From assembly GCF_004016505.1 (NCBI RefSeq), contig NZ_SACR01000002.1:186001-250000 (forward strand): a stretch of 64,000 nucleotides of DNA, in the 5' to 3' direction. Shown here piece by piece: positions 48,203 to 57,589 of the stretch; positions within the stretch are counted from its first letter, which is position 1, and every line of letters begins with the position of its first letter. The translations under genes and the position numbers were made by a program. This DNA comes from Rubrivivax rivuli (lineage in GTDB: Bacteria; Pseudomonadota; Gammaproteobacteria; Burkholderiales; Burkholderiaceae_C). The notes under the pieces are model-generated. The model searched no databases, was not told where the DNA came from, and saw nothing but the letters and a program-made list of their open reading frames with translations.

Positions 48203-51200
48203 CGCTGCCTCCTTCGCGGCGCGCACCGGGCGCGGTGCCGCTGTCGCGGCCGGCCGGGGCGGGTTGGTTCATCGGCAGCTGGGAGGTGGGCACGTGGGTT
48301 TCGTCGGCCGCGGGCTGGGGCGGTCTGGGTTTCGTGTCGCGCGCCTTGGGCGCCTGCTGGTTGGCGCCGTCGGTGCCCTGCTGCGGCGAGTTCAAAGGCG
48401 TGAGGCCGTGCGCCTTGCTGTCGAAGCGCAGCGCCGGGCCGCCCTTCTTCTCGGGCTCGGGGGCGCGCACCTCACCCTGGGCGCGGCGGGCTTTCACCTG
48501 TTCCAGCACGGTGTTGCTGCAGCTGCCCTCGATGAAGTCGGCGCGGTGCAGCTCGCCGTTTTTCAGGTCCAGCCACAAGCTGCCGGCATCGCCCAGGTTG
48601 CGGTTGCTGGACGTGGTGAGGCGCGAGCCACGCGGCAGCGTCAGCGGGTCGGCCTTCAGCACCGCGCTGCGCGGCGGCACGCCGCAGACGCTGTACTTGC
48701 CTTCGCTGTCGCTGATGAGCGTGGTGCCGTCCTGCATCACCAGGCGCACCCCCGGGATGCCCAGCTCTTCGGCGTCTTGCACGTGGTTGCCATTGCAATC
48801 GACGAAGACCTTGCCCAGCACGCAGGCGTCGGTGGTGAAGACGCCGCCGCTCACCCGCACGCGGAAGGCGGCGTCGTTGGTGGCCACGCTGCCCGGCAGC
48901 GGGTTGAAGCTCGCGTCCACGCAGCCCGCCGGCTGGCCGCAGGCATGGCCGCGCGCCCGGTTGATGCCGTCGCCCTGCTGCGCCCCCACGCCCACACGCA
49001 GGCGGTAGCGCAGCACGAGCTGGCGGCTGGCCGGCATGGGGCCGAGGTTGAAGGCCAGGGTCGGGCCCACACCCCCTTGCGGGTCCGCAATCGGCACGTC
49101 ACCCACCATCGCCGTGCCGCGGATGTAGGTGAAGCCCGCCGGCAGGCGGTCCACCACCGTCGTCTGCCGCGGCAGCGCGCCGCTGGGCACGCTGACGGTG
49201 ATGGTGTAGCGCACGCTGTCGCCCACCTCGGCCTGCGCCTTGTCGCCCGTCTTGCTTAAGCCCACGGCGCCGGGCAAAGCAGGGTCGAGCGGGATGTGGT
49301 TGTGGATGATGTTGGCGCCGCCCGAGCCCGAAGTGAGGCTGAGGAAGTAGGTGGTGGCCGTGCCGATGGCGCCCGTGGGCGCGGTGGCCTGCGGCTGCAC
49401 CGGGAACACCGAGCCCGGCCCACCGCCCGGCACCAGCGGCCCGGCGGCCGGCGGGATGGCGCTGGAGACGAAGCTGTAGCCCGCCGGCGGCGTGACCGTC
49501 AGACCGAAGGTGCAGCTGGCCGGCGCGCCCGGCCCGAAGAGGAACTGGTAGAAGCCGTCGCTGCCCACCGTCATCGAAGCCGCATCGCCGCTGAGCGTGT
49601 AGCCGCCCAGCGTGGCGCCCACCAGCGCGGTGGCCGGGTTCCAGCCCGTGCAGGCGCCCACCGGCGCCAGGCGCACCACCGAGCCCGGCACCGGCGTGCG
49701 CAGGCCCGAGTCGTAGACCACGCCGCTGGGGTCCACCGGCAGGCTTTGCTGCGGCAGGTCCTGGCCCGGCGCCAGCACCACCGTCAGCGCTGGTGTGTTG
49801 CCGGTGCCCACGCAAGAACTGGCGGTGCCGGCCGGCGGTGTGGCGTTGCAGCTGGCGCCGCTGCTGCCCGGCGCGGTGTTGCCGTTGACCGGGTAGCCGT
49901 AGACCACGCCCGAGCCGGGCTCGCGGAAACGCACCGCCAGCGGCACGCCTGGCAGCAGGTTGGGCACGCTGTAGGCGCCGCTGGCATCCGTCGTGGCGCG
50001 GCCGACGATGGCGCCCGTGGCGGGGTCGACCACTTCCACCAGCCAGCCGGCCAACCGGCGGTCACCCGCGTCGAGCACACGCGAGCCGCTGCCGATGTCG
50101 TACCAGACCGTGCCCGACACCGAAGCGGCCCGCTGCACCGGCGTCGGCGTGCGGCAGGCGTTGTGCTCGATGGCCGGCGTGCACACCGGCAGCGCGGCGG
50201 GGTTGTTGTTGAAGGCGTCGCGCTCGGCCGCGCTGGGGCCGCGCGCCGGCAGTTCACCGCCGCCTTCGACCATCACCACGTTGTTCACCGGCGAGGCCGT
50301 GGCCGCCGCGGCCCCCACCGCCACGCTGGCGGTGATGGCATCGGCCGCCACTGCGCCCGCGGCGATGACGGTGCTGCTGCTGCAGCTGAAGCTGCTGGCG
50401 CCCGCGGCGCCGCTGCACACCCAGCCGTTGCCGGCGGGCGTGGCGGCCAGCGTCAGGCCGGCGGGCAGGCGGTCGCTCACGGTGTAGGCACCGCTGCTGG
50501 CGATCTCACCCACGTTGCGCACGCTCAAGTGGTAGCCGCCGCTGTAGCCCACGGTGAAGGGCGCGCCCACCGCGCTCTTGCTCACGCGCAGGTCGGGCGA
50601 GTTGCCGATCTCGCCGAAGTTGTTGTTCAGCGCCTGCGCGCCGGGGCCCAGCACCACGGCCGCGATGGCCGAAGGCACGGTGCCCGGCCCGGTGGCCGTG
50701 CCGCCCAGCGTGCCGGCGGTGGTTCTGCCGTTGACGGTGCCGGCCGGCTGCGTGGGCTGCGTGACGGTGTAGGTGCCCGGGCGCAGACCGTCGAAGCTGT
50801 AGCGGCCGTCAGCACCTGTCACCGTGGTGAGGCTCACCGCGTTGCCAAGGTCGTCGGTGCCGGTGAGCACCAGGGTCACGCCGGGCAGGCCGCCTTCGCT
50901 GGGGCCGACGATGCCGTCGTTGTTGTTGTCGGCGTAGACGATGCCGCTCAGGCCAGCCGCCGGCACTTCGCCGAAGTTGTTGGCCACCGAAGCCGCGCCC
51001 ACGCCCAGGCTCACGGCCGTGATGGCGCTGGGTGCGGTGGCCACGGCCGTGGCCGTGCCGCCGGTGCTGCCAGCCACCGTGCGGCCGTTCACCGTGGCCG
51101 GCGGCTGCGTGGGCTGGCGCAACGCGTAGTTGCCCGGGGCCAGGCTGCCGAAGCTGTAGCTGCCATCGGCCGCGGTGGTGGTGCTGCGGCTGATGCTGCG

Positions 51201-54200
51201 GCCTGCGGTGTCGGTGCCGGTGAGTTCGATGGTCACACCAGCGATGCCGCCTTCGGTGCCGTCGATGAGGCCGTTGTTGTTGGCATCCAGCCAGACGCGA
51301 CCTTCGATGGCACTGTTGTTCGGGATCTCGGCGAAGTTGTTGCCGCTGGACGTAGCGCCCGAGGTCGCGAGCACGATGCCCGCCACCGCGCTGGGCAGCG
51401 TGGCCACGGGCGTGGCGCTGCCACCGGCGCTGCCCGCCGTGGTGATGCCGTTGCTGGTGCCGGCCGGCTGCGTGGGCTCGGTCACGGTGTAGGTGCCGGG
51501 GCGCAAGTCGGCCACGCTGTAGCGGCCATCAGCGCCGGTGACGAGGTTGCGCGTGACGGCCGCGCCGGTGTCGTCGGTGCCGGTGATGACGAGCGGCACG
51601 CCGCCCAGGCCGGCATCGCCAGCGGTGTCTTGCAGGCCGTTGTTGTCGAGGTCGAGGAAGACGGTGCCGCTGATCGAGACCGGCAGCAGTTCGCCGAAAC
51701 GGTTGTCGGTGCTGGTGCCGCCTGCGACCAGCGTGATGCCGCTCAGGGTGCTGGGCGTGCTGCCCACGGCTGTGGCGCTGCCGCCGGTGCTGCCGGCGCT
51801 GCTGCGGCCGTCGACGGTGGTGACGGGGCCGGCTGCGGTATTGACCACCGGCTGCGCTGCCTGCTCGGTGACGGTGTAGCCGCCGGGGCCGGCGGCCAGC
51901 AGGTCGGTGAAGCTGTAGTTGCCGGCGGCGTCGGTGGTGGCGGTGCGCGTGACGTTGTTGCCCGCCGCGTCGGTGCCGGTGAGCGTGACCACCACGCCCG
52001 CGATGCCGCTTTCGCCGCCCTGGCGGATGCCGTCGTTGTTGGTGTCGAGGTAGACCGAGCCCGAGAGCGTGGCCGCACGTTCGCCGAAGTGGTTGCCGGC
52101 CGAGCCCGTGGTAGGCAGGTTGCTGATCGTGATGGCGTTGCCCACACCGCTGCTGCCGCTGCCGCCCGGGTTGGTGGCGCCTTCGCCATAACCGGCGGGC
52201 TGCACTTCGCACAGCGTGTAGGTCAGGCCGGCGGACACACCGCTGAAGCTGTAGTTGCCGCTGGCGTCGGTGGTGGTGGTGGCCACCACGGCGCCGCTGC
52301 AGTTGGGGCCCAGCACGAGGCGGATGGTCACACCAGGGATGGTGCCGTCGCCCGCGCCCAGGGTGCCGCTGCCGTCGCGGTCGATGTAGACGCTGCCGGT
52401 GATGGGCGCGATGGGCAGTTCGCCGAAGAGGTAGCCGGTGGCCTGCACCGCGGCGCCCAGCACCACGCCCGAGATGCGGTCGTTGGTGGCGGTGCTGCCG
52501 CCGGTGCTGCCCGCAGTGTCGCGGCCGTCGTTGAAGACACCGGCCGCTGGCGGGATGGCGCCTTCGGTGACGGTGTAGCCGCTGGCATCGCTTTGCAGCA
52601 GGCCGTCGAAGCTGTAGTTGCCGCTGGCGTCCGTCACCGTGCTCAGGCTCACGGCCGCGCCGTTGATGTCGGTGCCGGTGAGCGTGACGGGCACGCCGGG
52701 GATGCCGGTCTCGCCGGCATCACGCACGCCGTTGTCGGTGTTGGCGGGCGTGGCGGGCGAGTAGTCGGCGTACACCGCACCGGCCAGGCTGGCCACGGTT
52801 TCGCCGAAGTTGTTGTTCGGCGAACCGGCCGCGGCCAGGTTGGTGACGGTGGCCACGTTGCCGGCGCTGCCATTGGCCGTGCCGGTGCCGTAGCCGCCGG
52901 GCTGCGTCTGGCAGACCAGGTAGTTCTGGAAGGCCCGCACGTTGTCGAAGCGGTAAGTGCCGTCGGCCGCGGTGGTGGTGGTCTGCACCGTGGTGCCGGT
53001 GCTGCAGTCGGCGCCCTGCACCAGGCGCAGCGTCACGCCGGGCAGGCGGCCGATTTCTGTGCCGCCGAGCGTGCCGTCGCGGTCGCGGTCGATCCACACC
53101 AGGCCGCTGACGCTGCTGAGCTGCACCTCGCCGAAGTTGAAGGCCGTGCCGTCGGCGCCGCTGGAGAGGTCGATGGCGGCGATGCGGTCGGTACCGGCGG
53201 CGGGCGTGTCGGGCTGCGCCGTGCAGCCGGCGGCACAGGCGCTGCCGCCGACCAGCCCCGGGTTCACCGGGCCGTTGCGCAGGCCGGCCGGGCTGGCGGG
53301 CAGCGGCTGCTCCAGCGTGTAGGGCACCAGCGGGTCCAGGCCCGTGAAGCTGTAGCTGCCGTCGCCCGCGGTGGTGGCGGTGGCCAGCACGCTGCCGTCA
53401 GCGGCGTTGAGCAGGCGCACCGTGGCGCCAGAGATGGCGGGGTCGGTGGCGGCATCGCGCAGGTTGTTGGCGTTGGCGTCGAGGTACACAAAACCCGACA
53501 GGCTCACGCGCCGCAGTTCGGGGAAGTTGTAGTTCGTGCCGCTGACGCTGGCACCCAGCACCACGCCGCTGTGGCTGCTGTTGCCATTGCCGCCGCCGGC
53601 CGCGTAGGTGCCGCCAGCGCTGCCGGCAGGCGCAGCCACCGGGCCGTTGTCGTAGCCCGCGGGCTGCGTCTGCGTGAGCGTGTAGCCCGCGCCGTTGGAG
53701 GGCGCCAGGTTGTTGAAGAGGTAGTTGCCGCTGGCGTCGGTGGTGGTGCTGCGGTTCACCACGTTGCCGTAGGCATCGGTGCCGGTGAGCGTGACGGTCA
53801 CGTTCGCCACGCGCGGCTCTTGCCCCGCGGCCTGGGGCGTGCCGCCGTTGGCGCCGCTGCGCACGCGGTCTTCGAACACCGTGCCCGCCAGCGACGAGCG
53901 CTGCACCGTCACCGTGCTGGTGCCGGTGTTGTTGCCGCCGGGGGTGTCGATGCCGCCGATCTTGATGGGGTCGGTGTCCACCGTGGCGCTGTTGGTCACG
54001 CTGCCGCTGCCAGGGTAGCTGGTGATGCGCACCGGCACGGTGATGGTGGCGGTGCCGCCGCTGTCCAGCTGGCCGAGCGCGCAGCTCACCGTGACGCCGC
54101 TGCGCGTGCAGTTGCCGTTGGCCGGCTGCAGGCTGCGTGTCCAGGTGATGGGGCCCGTCACTTCGGCCTGCGCCGGCAAGGTGTCGGTGAGGTCGGTCTG

Positions 54201-57200
54201 CAGCGCATTGCCCGGGCCGTTGTTGACGACCGTGATGACCCAGTCGAAGGGCTGCATCAGCGTGGGGCTGGCCACGGTGGCGGCCTTGCTCACGCGCAGG
54301 TCCACGCGCTGGCGCGTGGTGGTCTGCTCGTTCTCGGTGTTGTTGCCGGCCTGGGTGTCGGGCTCGTTGGAAGACACCGTGGCCACGTTGTTGAAGATGT
54401 CGCCGGTGGGCGCCGGTTGGTCCAGCACCTCGAAGCGCAGGAAGATGTTCTTGGTAGCGCCCACCGCCAGTTCGCCGACGCCGGCACCGGTGCTGGCCGT
54501 GCCCGCCGGCACGCTGCAAGTGAAGGGCGGAATGGCCGTGCCGGGCGCCGAAGTCACGTTGGGGTTGCTGCACAGCGGCGCCGGGTTGCAGGTGCTGCCG
54601 CCGAAGGTGGTGACGTCGCAGACGAAGCGCACGCGCTTGCCGGCCGGGGGCGTCATGGTCTCCGTCACCTGCGCGCCGGTGGCGTAGGAGGGGCCGCTGT
54701 TGTTGACGCTGACCTGGTAGGCCAGGAAGGTGCTGCCCGCCGTGTAGGCCACGGGGTCGAAGTTGACGGCGCCGACGCGGTCGGTCTTGTTCACCAGCAG
54801 GTCCACCGCCGCGGCGGTGACGGCCAGCGTGGCGCTGCGTTCGTTGTTGCCGTTGTCACCACCGGCGGGGTTCTCGACGCTGGTGGTGTTCACGCGCGCC
54901 AGGTTGCCGAAGCTGCGCGCCGGGTTGCCGGCCTGGAAGTTGGGGCGCACCAGCAGCGTGATGGTCTGCGTCTCGCCGCTGGCGAGGGTGCCGATGGTGC
55001 AGCTGAAGTTCGAGCTGCCCGGCGTGAGCACGGCGCCGGCCGCGATGCTGCAGGTGGAGCCCGATTTCGACGAGGTGATCTGCGTCACCGTCACGCCGCT
55101 GTCGCCGCCGGGGAAGGTGAACTGGTCGCTCACCGTCACGCCCAGCGCCGGGCTGGGCCCGTTGTTGCGGAACGAGAGCACGTAGGTGGCCACCTCGCCC
55201 GCCCGCACCGTGCCGGGTGTGACCGACTTGCCGGTCATCTCGACATCGGCGATGGGCTCGATGACCACGGTGTCGCTGGCGCTGTTGTTGTTCGGGTTGG
55301 GGTCGCCTTCGTTGACGTTGCGCACCGTGGCGGTGTTGGTGAAGCTGCCTTCGCTCATCGGGCGGTTGACGACGATCACCACCGTCACGCTCTGGCCCTG
55401 CAGCAGCTGCCCGCCGTTCTGGCTGCACACCACCTCGTTGCGAACGCTGCTGCAGTTGAAGGTGGCCGTGCTGCCGGCCGAGGGCGTGGCCGTCAGCGAG
55501 GCCACGCTGGTGTTGGACACGAAGGCCGGCAGGCTGTCGCTGATGACCACGCCCGTGGCGGCCTGGGGCGTGGCCGAGACGTTGCTCACCACCAGCGTGT
55601 AGGTCACCGAGCCCTCGCTGGTGCTCACCGTCTTGTCGCCGCCCGTGGGCGTGCTGGTCACTTTGGTGATGGCCAGGTCGGGCTGCACCGTGGTGCTGGT
55701 GTTGGTGGCGGTGGCGCAGTCGTTGGTGGGGTTGGGGTCGGTCTCGGCCGGGGGCGAGGCCAGGCCCGCTCCGGCGCCCGCGGGCACCGAGCCGCCCGTG
55801 CAGGCGGTGTTGCCCACACTGCCGGCTGCATCGGCACGCGTGACGATCGTCAGCGTCGGCAACGAGGCGTTCACCGCCAGGCCGCCGGTGTTGGGGTGGC
55901 TGCACACGATGGTGGGCGCACCGCTGGCGTCGCAGCTCCAGCCCGTGCCGCTGGCGCTGACGAAGCTCTCGCCGCTGAGCTGCTCCACCACGCGCAGCGG
56001 CCCGGTGGCCGTGCGCGGGCCGTTGTTGCTGACGGTGATGCTGGAGCTCATGTTCGCCCCCTGCGCCACCGGGTTGGGTGTCTTCGATTTCGACAGCCGC
56101 AGGTCGGCCCCGTCGGGCAGCACGTTGACGTTCACCGAGCCGCTGTTGTTGCCGGCGTCGGGGTCGTTGGAGCTGGCAGCGATGGACGCGGTGTTGGTGT
56201 AGCTGGTGCCCGTGGGCCCCACCGCCGCATTGCCCGGCGCCTGGGCCACGACGGTGATGTCGTCAGCCGCGCTGGTGGGCATGCTCGCGCGGGTGCAGCT
56301 CACCACGTTGGCGGCGTTGCTGCAGGCCCAGTTGGTGCCGGCGGCCGAGACGAAGGTCCAGCCGGCGGGCAGGGTGTCGGTGACGACCACGTTCGTGGCC
56401 GTGGCCGGGCCGCCGTTGCGCGGCTGGATGCGGAAGCTGACGTTGCTGCCGGCCACCGCCGGCACGGCGGAGATCACCGATTTCTGCGCAATGCGGATGT
56501 CGGCCCCCGGCAGCACCGTGGTGCTGGCGGTGGCGGTGTTGTTGGCGGTGTCGGGGTCGGCGGTGCCGCCCGTGGCCGGGGCCACCGAAACGCTGTTGGT
56601 CACGGTGCCTCCGGCCGCGTTCACGCGGCCCACCAGCGTGATGGCCGGGATGGCCGCGCCCGCGGCGTGCGGGCCGGGCCGGGTGCAGCTGACGGTGCCA
56701 GCGCTGTGGCTGCAGGTCCAGCCCGAGCCTGCTGCGGACACGAAGCTCACCGAAGGCGGCAGGGTGTCGGTGACGACGATGTTGCCCGAGGCGTTCGGCC
56801 CGGCATTGCTGACGGTCAGGGTGTAGCTCAGGTTGGCGCCGCCCACCACCGGGTCGGGCGTGCCGACCTTGGCGATGGCGAGGTTCGCACCGCTGATGAC
56901 GGACGTGGTGGCGTTCTGGGTGTTGTTCGCGGGGTTGGTGTCGTCGTCGGCGGTCAGCACGGCCGTGGCGCTGATCGTCGTGGGGCCAGGGCCGAGCGCA
57001 CGCCAGGTCAGCACGATGTCGCGCAGGTCGGCACCGTTGCCGCCCAGCGTGCCGAGTTCGCAGCGAACCACGGTTGCCGACAAGGGCGCGCAATTGGCGG
57101 CCGCCGGCGAGGCGCTGAAGAAGGTGGCCCCCGAGGGCACCGTGAAGGTCAGCCGCGTGTTCAGCGCCGAGGCCGCCGCGTTGTTGTCGATGCGCAGGCT

Positions 57201-57383
57201 GTAGGTGTACAGGCCGCCGGCGGGCACCGGATCGGGGTCGTCGACGAGTGACGCGATCTGGGGGTCGGAGGCCCAGGCAGCCGCTGGCAGCAACATCAGC
57301 GCCAGCGCAACACGGGCCCACTGGCAGAGCCCGCGCGCTCCGATGCGCAAGCCACGACTCAAACGGTTCGCAGAGATGCGCAA
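48189..57383 (-). CDS. Giant surface protein with DUF11 and SdrD-B-like repeats
   Basis: A 3064-residue exported protein with a signal peptide ending near AAWAS. About eight DUF11-type domains follow (recurring pattern LTVSNAGP...VVTDTLP, residues about 40-1165). Then come about nine SdrD-B/CNA-B-like domains (GTVFxDxNxDG...GVxVTLTGTD...YSFxxL, about 1165-2260), two more DUF11-like domains with a variant CNA-B domain between them, and, from about 2854, a cysteine-containing end with VFVDCNGN, YSVCGVPP and IEGSCSN. Such proteins are stiff rods exposed on the cell surface. The start is a TTG, since no ATG or GTG lies between the upstream in-frame stop and the signal peptide. The next two genes overlap, giving an adhesin-barrel-OmpA operon. 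Confidence 0.88.
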   Translation of the reverse strand: MRISANRLSRGLRIGARGLCQWARVALALMLLPAAAWASDPQIASLVDDPDPVPAGGLYTYSLRIDNNAAASALNTRLTFTVPSGATFFSASPAAANCAPLSATVVRCELGTLGGNGADLRDIVLTWRALGPGPTTISATAVLTADDDTNPANNTQNATTSVISGANLAIAKVGTPDPVVGGANLSYTLTVSNAGPNASGNIVVTDTLPPSVSFVSAAGSGWTCSHSAGTVSCTRPGPHAAGAAIPAITLVGRVNAAGGTVTNSVSVAPATGGTADPDTANNTATASTTVLPGADIRIAQKSVISAVPAVAGSNVSFRIQPRNGGPATATNVVVTDTLPAGWTFVSAAGTNWACSNAANVVSCTRASMPTSAADDITVVAQAPGNAAVGPTGTSYTNTASIAASSNDPDAGNNSGSVNVNVLPDGADLRLSKSKTPNPVAQGANMSSSITVSNNGPRTATGPLRVVEQLSGESFVSASGTGWSCDASGAPTIVCSHPNTGGLAVNASLPTLTIVTRADAAGSVGNTACTGGSVPAGAGAGLASPPAETDPNPTNDCATATNTSTTVQPDLAITKVTSTPTGGDKTVSTSEGSVTYTLVVSNVSATPQAATGVVISDSLPAFVSNTSVASLTATPSAGSTATFNCSSVRNEVVCSQNGGQLLQGQSVTVVIVVNRPMSEGSFTNTATVRNVNEGDPNPNNNSASDTVVIEPIADVEMTGKSVTPGTVRAGEVATYVLSFRNNGPSPALGVTVSDQFTFPGGDSGVTVTQITSSKSGSTCSIAAGAVLTPGSSNFSCTIGTLASGETQTITLLVRPNFQAGNPARSFGNLARVNTTSVENPAGGDNGNNERSATLAVTAAAVDLLVNKTDRVGAVNFDPVAYTAGSTFLAYQVSVNNSGPSYATGAQVTETMTPPAGKRVRFVCDVTTFGGSTCNPAPLCSNPNVTSAPGTAIPPFTCSVPAGTASTGAGVGELAVGATKNIFLRFEVLDQPAPTGDIFNNVATVSSNEPDTQAGNNTENEQTTTRQRVDLRVSKAATVASPTLMQPFDWVITVVNNGPGNALQTDLTDTLPAQAEVTGPITWTRSLQPANGNCTRSGVTVSCALGQLDSGGTATITVPVRITSYPGSGSVTNSATVDTDPIKIGGIDTPGGNNTGTSTVTVQRSSLAGTVFEDRVRSGANGGTPQAAGQEPRVANVTVTLTGTDAYGNVVNRSTTTDASGNYLFNNLAPSNGAGYTLTQTQPAGYDNGPVAAPAGSAGGTYAAGGGNGNSSHSGVVLGASVSGTNYNFPELRRVSLSGFVYLDANANNLRDAATDPAISGATVRLLNAADGSVLATATTAGDGSYSFTGLDPLVPYTLEQPLPASPAGLRNGPVNPGLVGGSACAAGCTAQPDTPAAGTDRIAAIDLSSGADGTAFNFGEVQLSSVSGLVWIDRDRDGTLGGTEIGRLPGVTLRLVQGADCSTGTTVQTTTTAADGTYRFDNVRAFQNYLVCQTQPGGYGTGTANGSAGNVATVTNLAAAGSPNNNFGETVASLAGAVYADYSPATPANTDNGVRDAGETGIPGVPVTLTGTDINGAAVSLSTVTDASGNYSFDGLLQSDASGYTVTEGAIPPAAGVFNDGRDTAGSTGGSTATNDRISGVVLGAAVQATGYLFGELPIAPITGSVYIDRDGSGTLGAGDGTIPGVTIRLVLGPNCSGAVVATTTTDASGNYSFSGVSAGLTYTLCEVQPAGYGEGATNPGGSGSSGVGNAITISNLPTTGSAGNHFGERAATLSGSVYLDTNNDGIRQGGESGIAGVVVTLTGTDAAGNNVTRTATTDAAGNYSFTDLLAAGPGGYTVTEQAAQPVVNTAAGPVTTVDGRSSAGSTGGSATAVGSTPSTLSGITLVAGGTSTDNRFGELLPVSISGTVFLDLDNNGLQDTAGDAGLGGVPLVITGTDDTGAAVTRNLVTGADGRYSVADLRPGTYTVTEPTQPAGTSNGITTAGSAGGSATPVATLPSAVAGIVLATSGATSSGNNFAEIPNNSAIEGRVWLDANNNGLIDGTEGGIAGVTIELTGTDTAGRSISRSTTTAADGSYSFGSLAPGNYALRQPTQPPATVNGRTVAGSTGGTATAVATAPSAITAVSLGVGAASVANNFGEVPAAGLSGIVYADNNNDGIVGPSEGGLPGVTLVLTGTDDLGNAVSLTTVTGADGRYSFDGLRPGTYTVTQPTQPAGTVNGRTTAGTLGGTATGPGTVPSAIAAVVLGPGAQALNNNFGEIGNSPDLRVSKSAVGAPFTVGYSGGYHLSVRNVGEIASSGAYTVSDRLPAGLTLAATPAGNGWVCSGAAGASSFSCSSSTVIAAGAVAADAITASVAVGAAAATASPVNNVVMVEGGGELPARGPSAAERDAFNNNPAALPVCTPAIEHNACRTPTPVQRAASVSGTVWYDIGSGSRVLDAGDRRLAGWLVEVVDPATGAIVGRATTDASGAYSVPNLLPGVPLAVRFREPGSGVVYGYPVNGNTAPGSSGASCNATPPAGTASSCVGTGNTPALTVVLAPGQDLPQQSLPVDPSGVVYDSGLRTPVPGSVVRLAPVGACTGWNPATALVGATLGGYTLSGDAASMTVGSDGFYQFLFGPGAPASCTFGLTVTPPAGYSFVSSAIPPAAGPLVPGGGPGSVFPVQPQATAPTGAIGTATTYFLSLTSGSGGANIIHNHIPLDPALPGAVGLSKTGDKAQAEVGDSVRYTITVSVPSGALPRQTTVVDRLPAGFTYIRGTAMVGDVPIADPQGGVGPTLAFNLGPMPASRQLVLRYRLRVGVGAQQGDGINRARGHACGQPAGCVDASFNPLPGSVATNDAAFRVRVSGGVFTTDACVLGKVFVDCNGNHVQDAEELGIPGVRLVMQDGTTLISDSEGKYSVCGVPPRSAVLKADPLTLPRGSRLTTSSNRNLGDAGSLWLDLKNGELHRADFIEGSCSNTVLEQVKARRAQGEVRAPEPEKKGGPALRFDSKAHGLTPLNSPQQGTDGANQQAPKARDTKPRPPQPAADETHVPTSQLPMNQPAPAGRDSGTAPGARREGGSDGAR
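48208..48214 (-). promoter_or_regulatory. Strong ribosome-binding site inside the adhesin gene end
   Basis: AAGGAGG five bases before the ATG at 48202. It decides the start of the barrel protein and shows that translation of the barrel begins inside the last codons of the adhesin gene. Confidence 0.7.
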
Positions 57384-57388
57384 ACTGG

Positions 57389-57394
57389 CTCCAA
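57389..57394 (-). promoter_or_regulatory. Ribosome-binding site supporting a TTG start
   Basis: TTGGAG five bases ahead of the TTG at 57383. An in-frame TGA lies a few codons upstream, and the only other candidate is a second TTG at 57350, so this site fixes an unusual start codon for the 3064-residue surface protein. Confidence 0.5.
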
Positions 57395-57589
57395 CCCCAT
57401 TGATGCGTCAGGGTGCTGCCGATGCCCCTGCTGATCAGATGTTAGCCGACCAGTCAGGCATGACCGGGATCCTGGCCAGGGCGAAGTTCCGGCACCGGCG
57501 CTTCCGCGCCGCAGGCAGCGCATCCCCTGGACGCTGCAGCGTGTCGCACAGCGCAGGCGCGCAGTGGGCCTCGGTTCGCAAAATCAGCC

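Noticed and set aside
49296..57251. A 2651-codon open frame antisense to the DUF11/SdrD-B gene.
   Set aside because: Shadow of GC-biased codons. The sense frame has a signal peptide and clear repeated domains, while this one has none.
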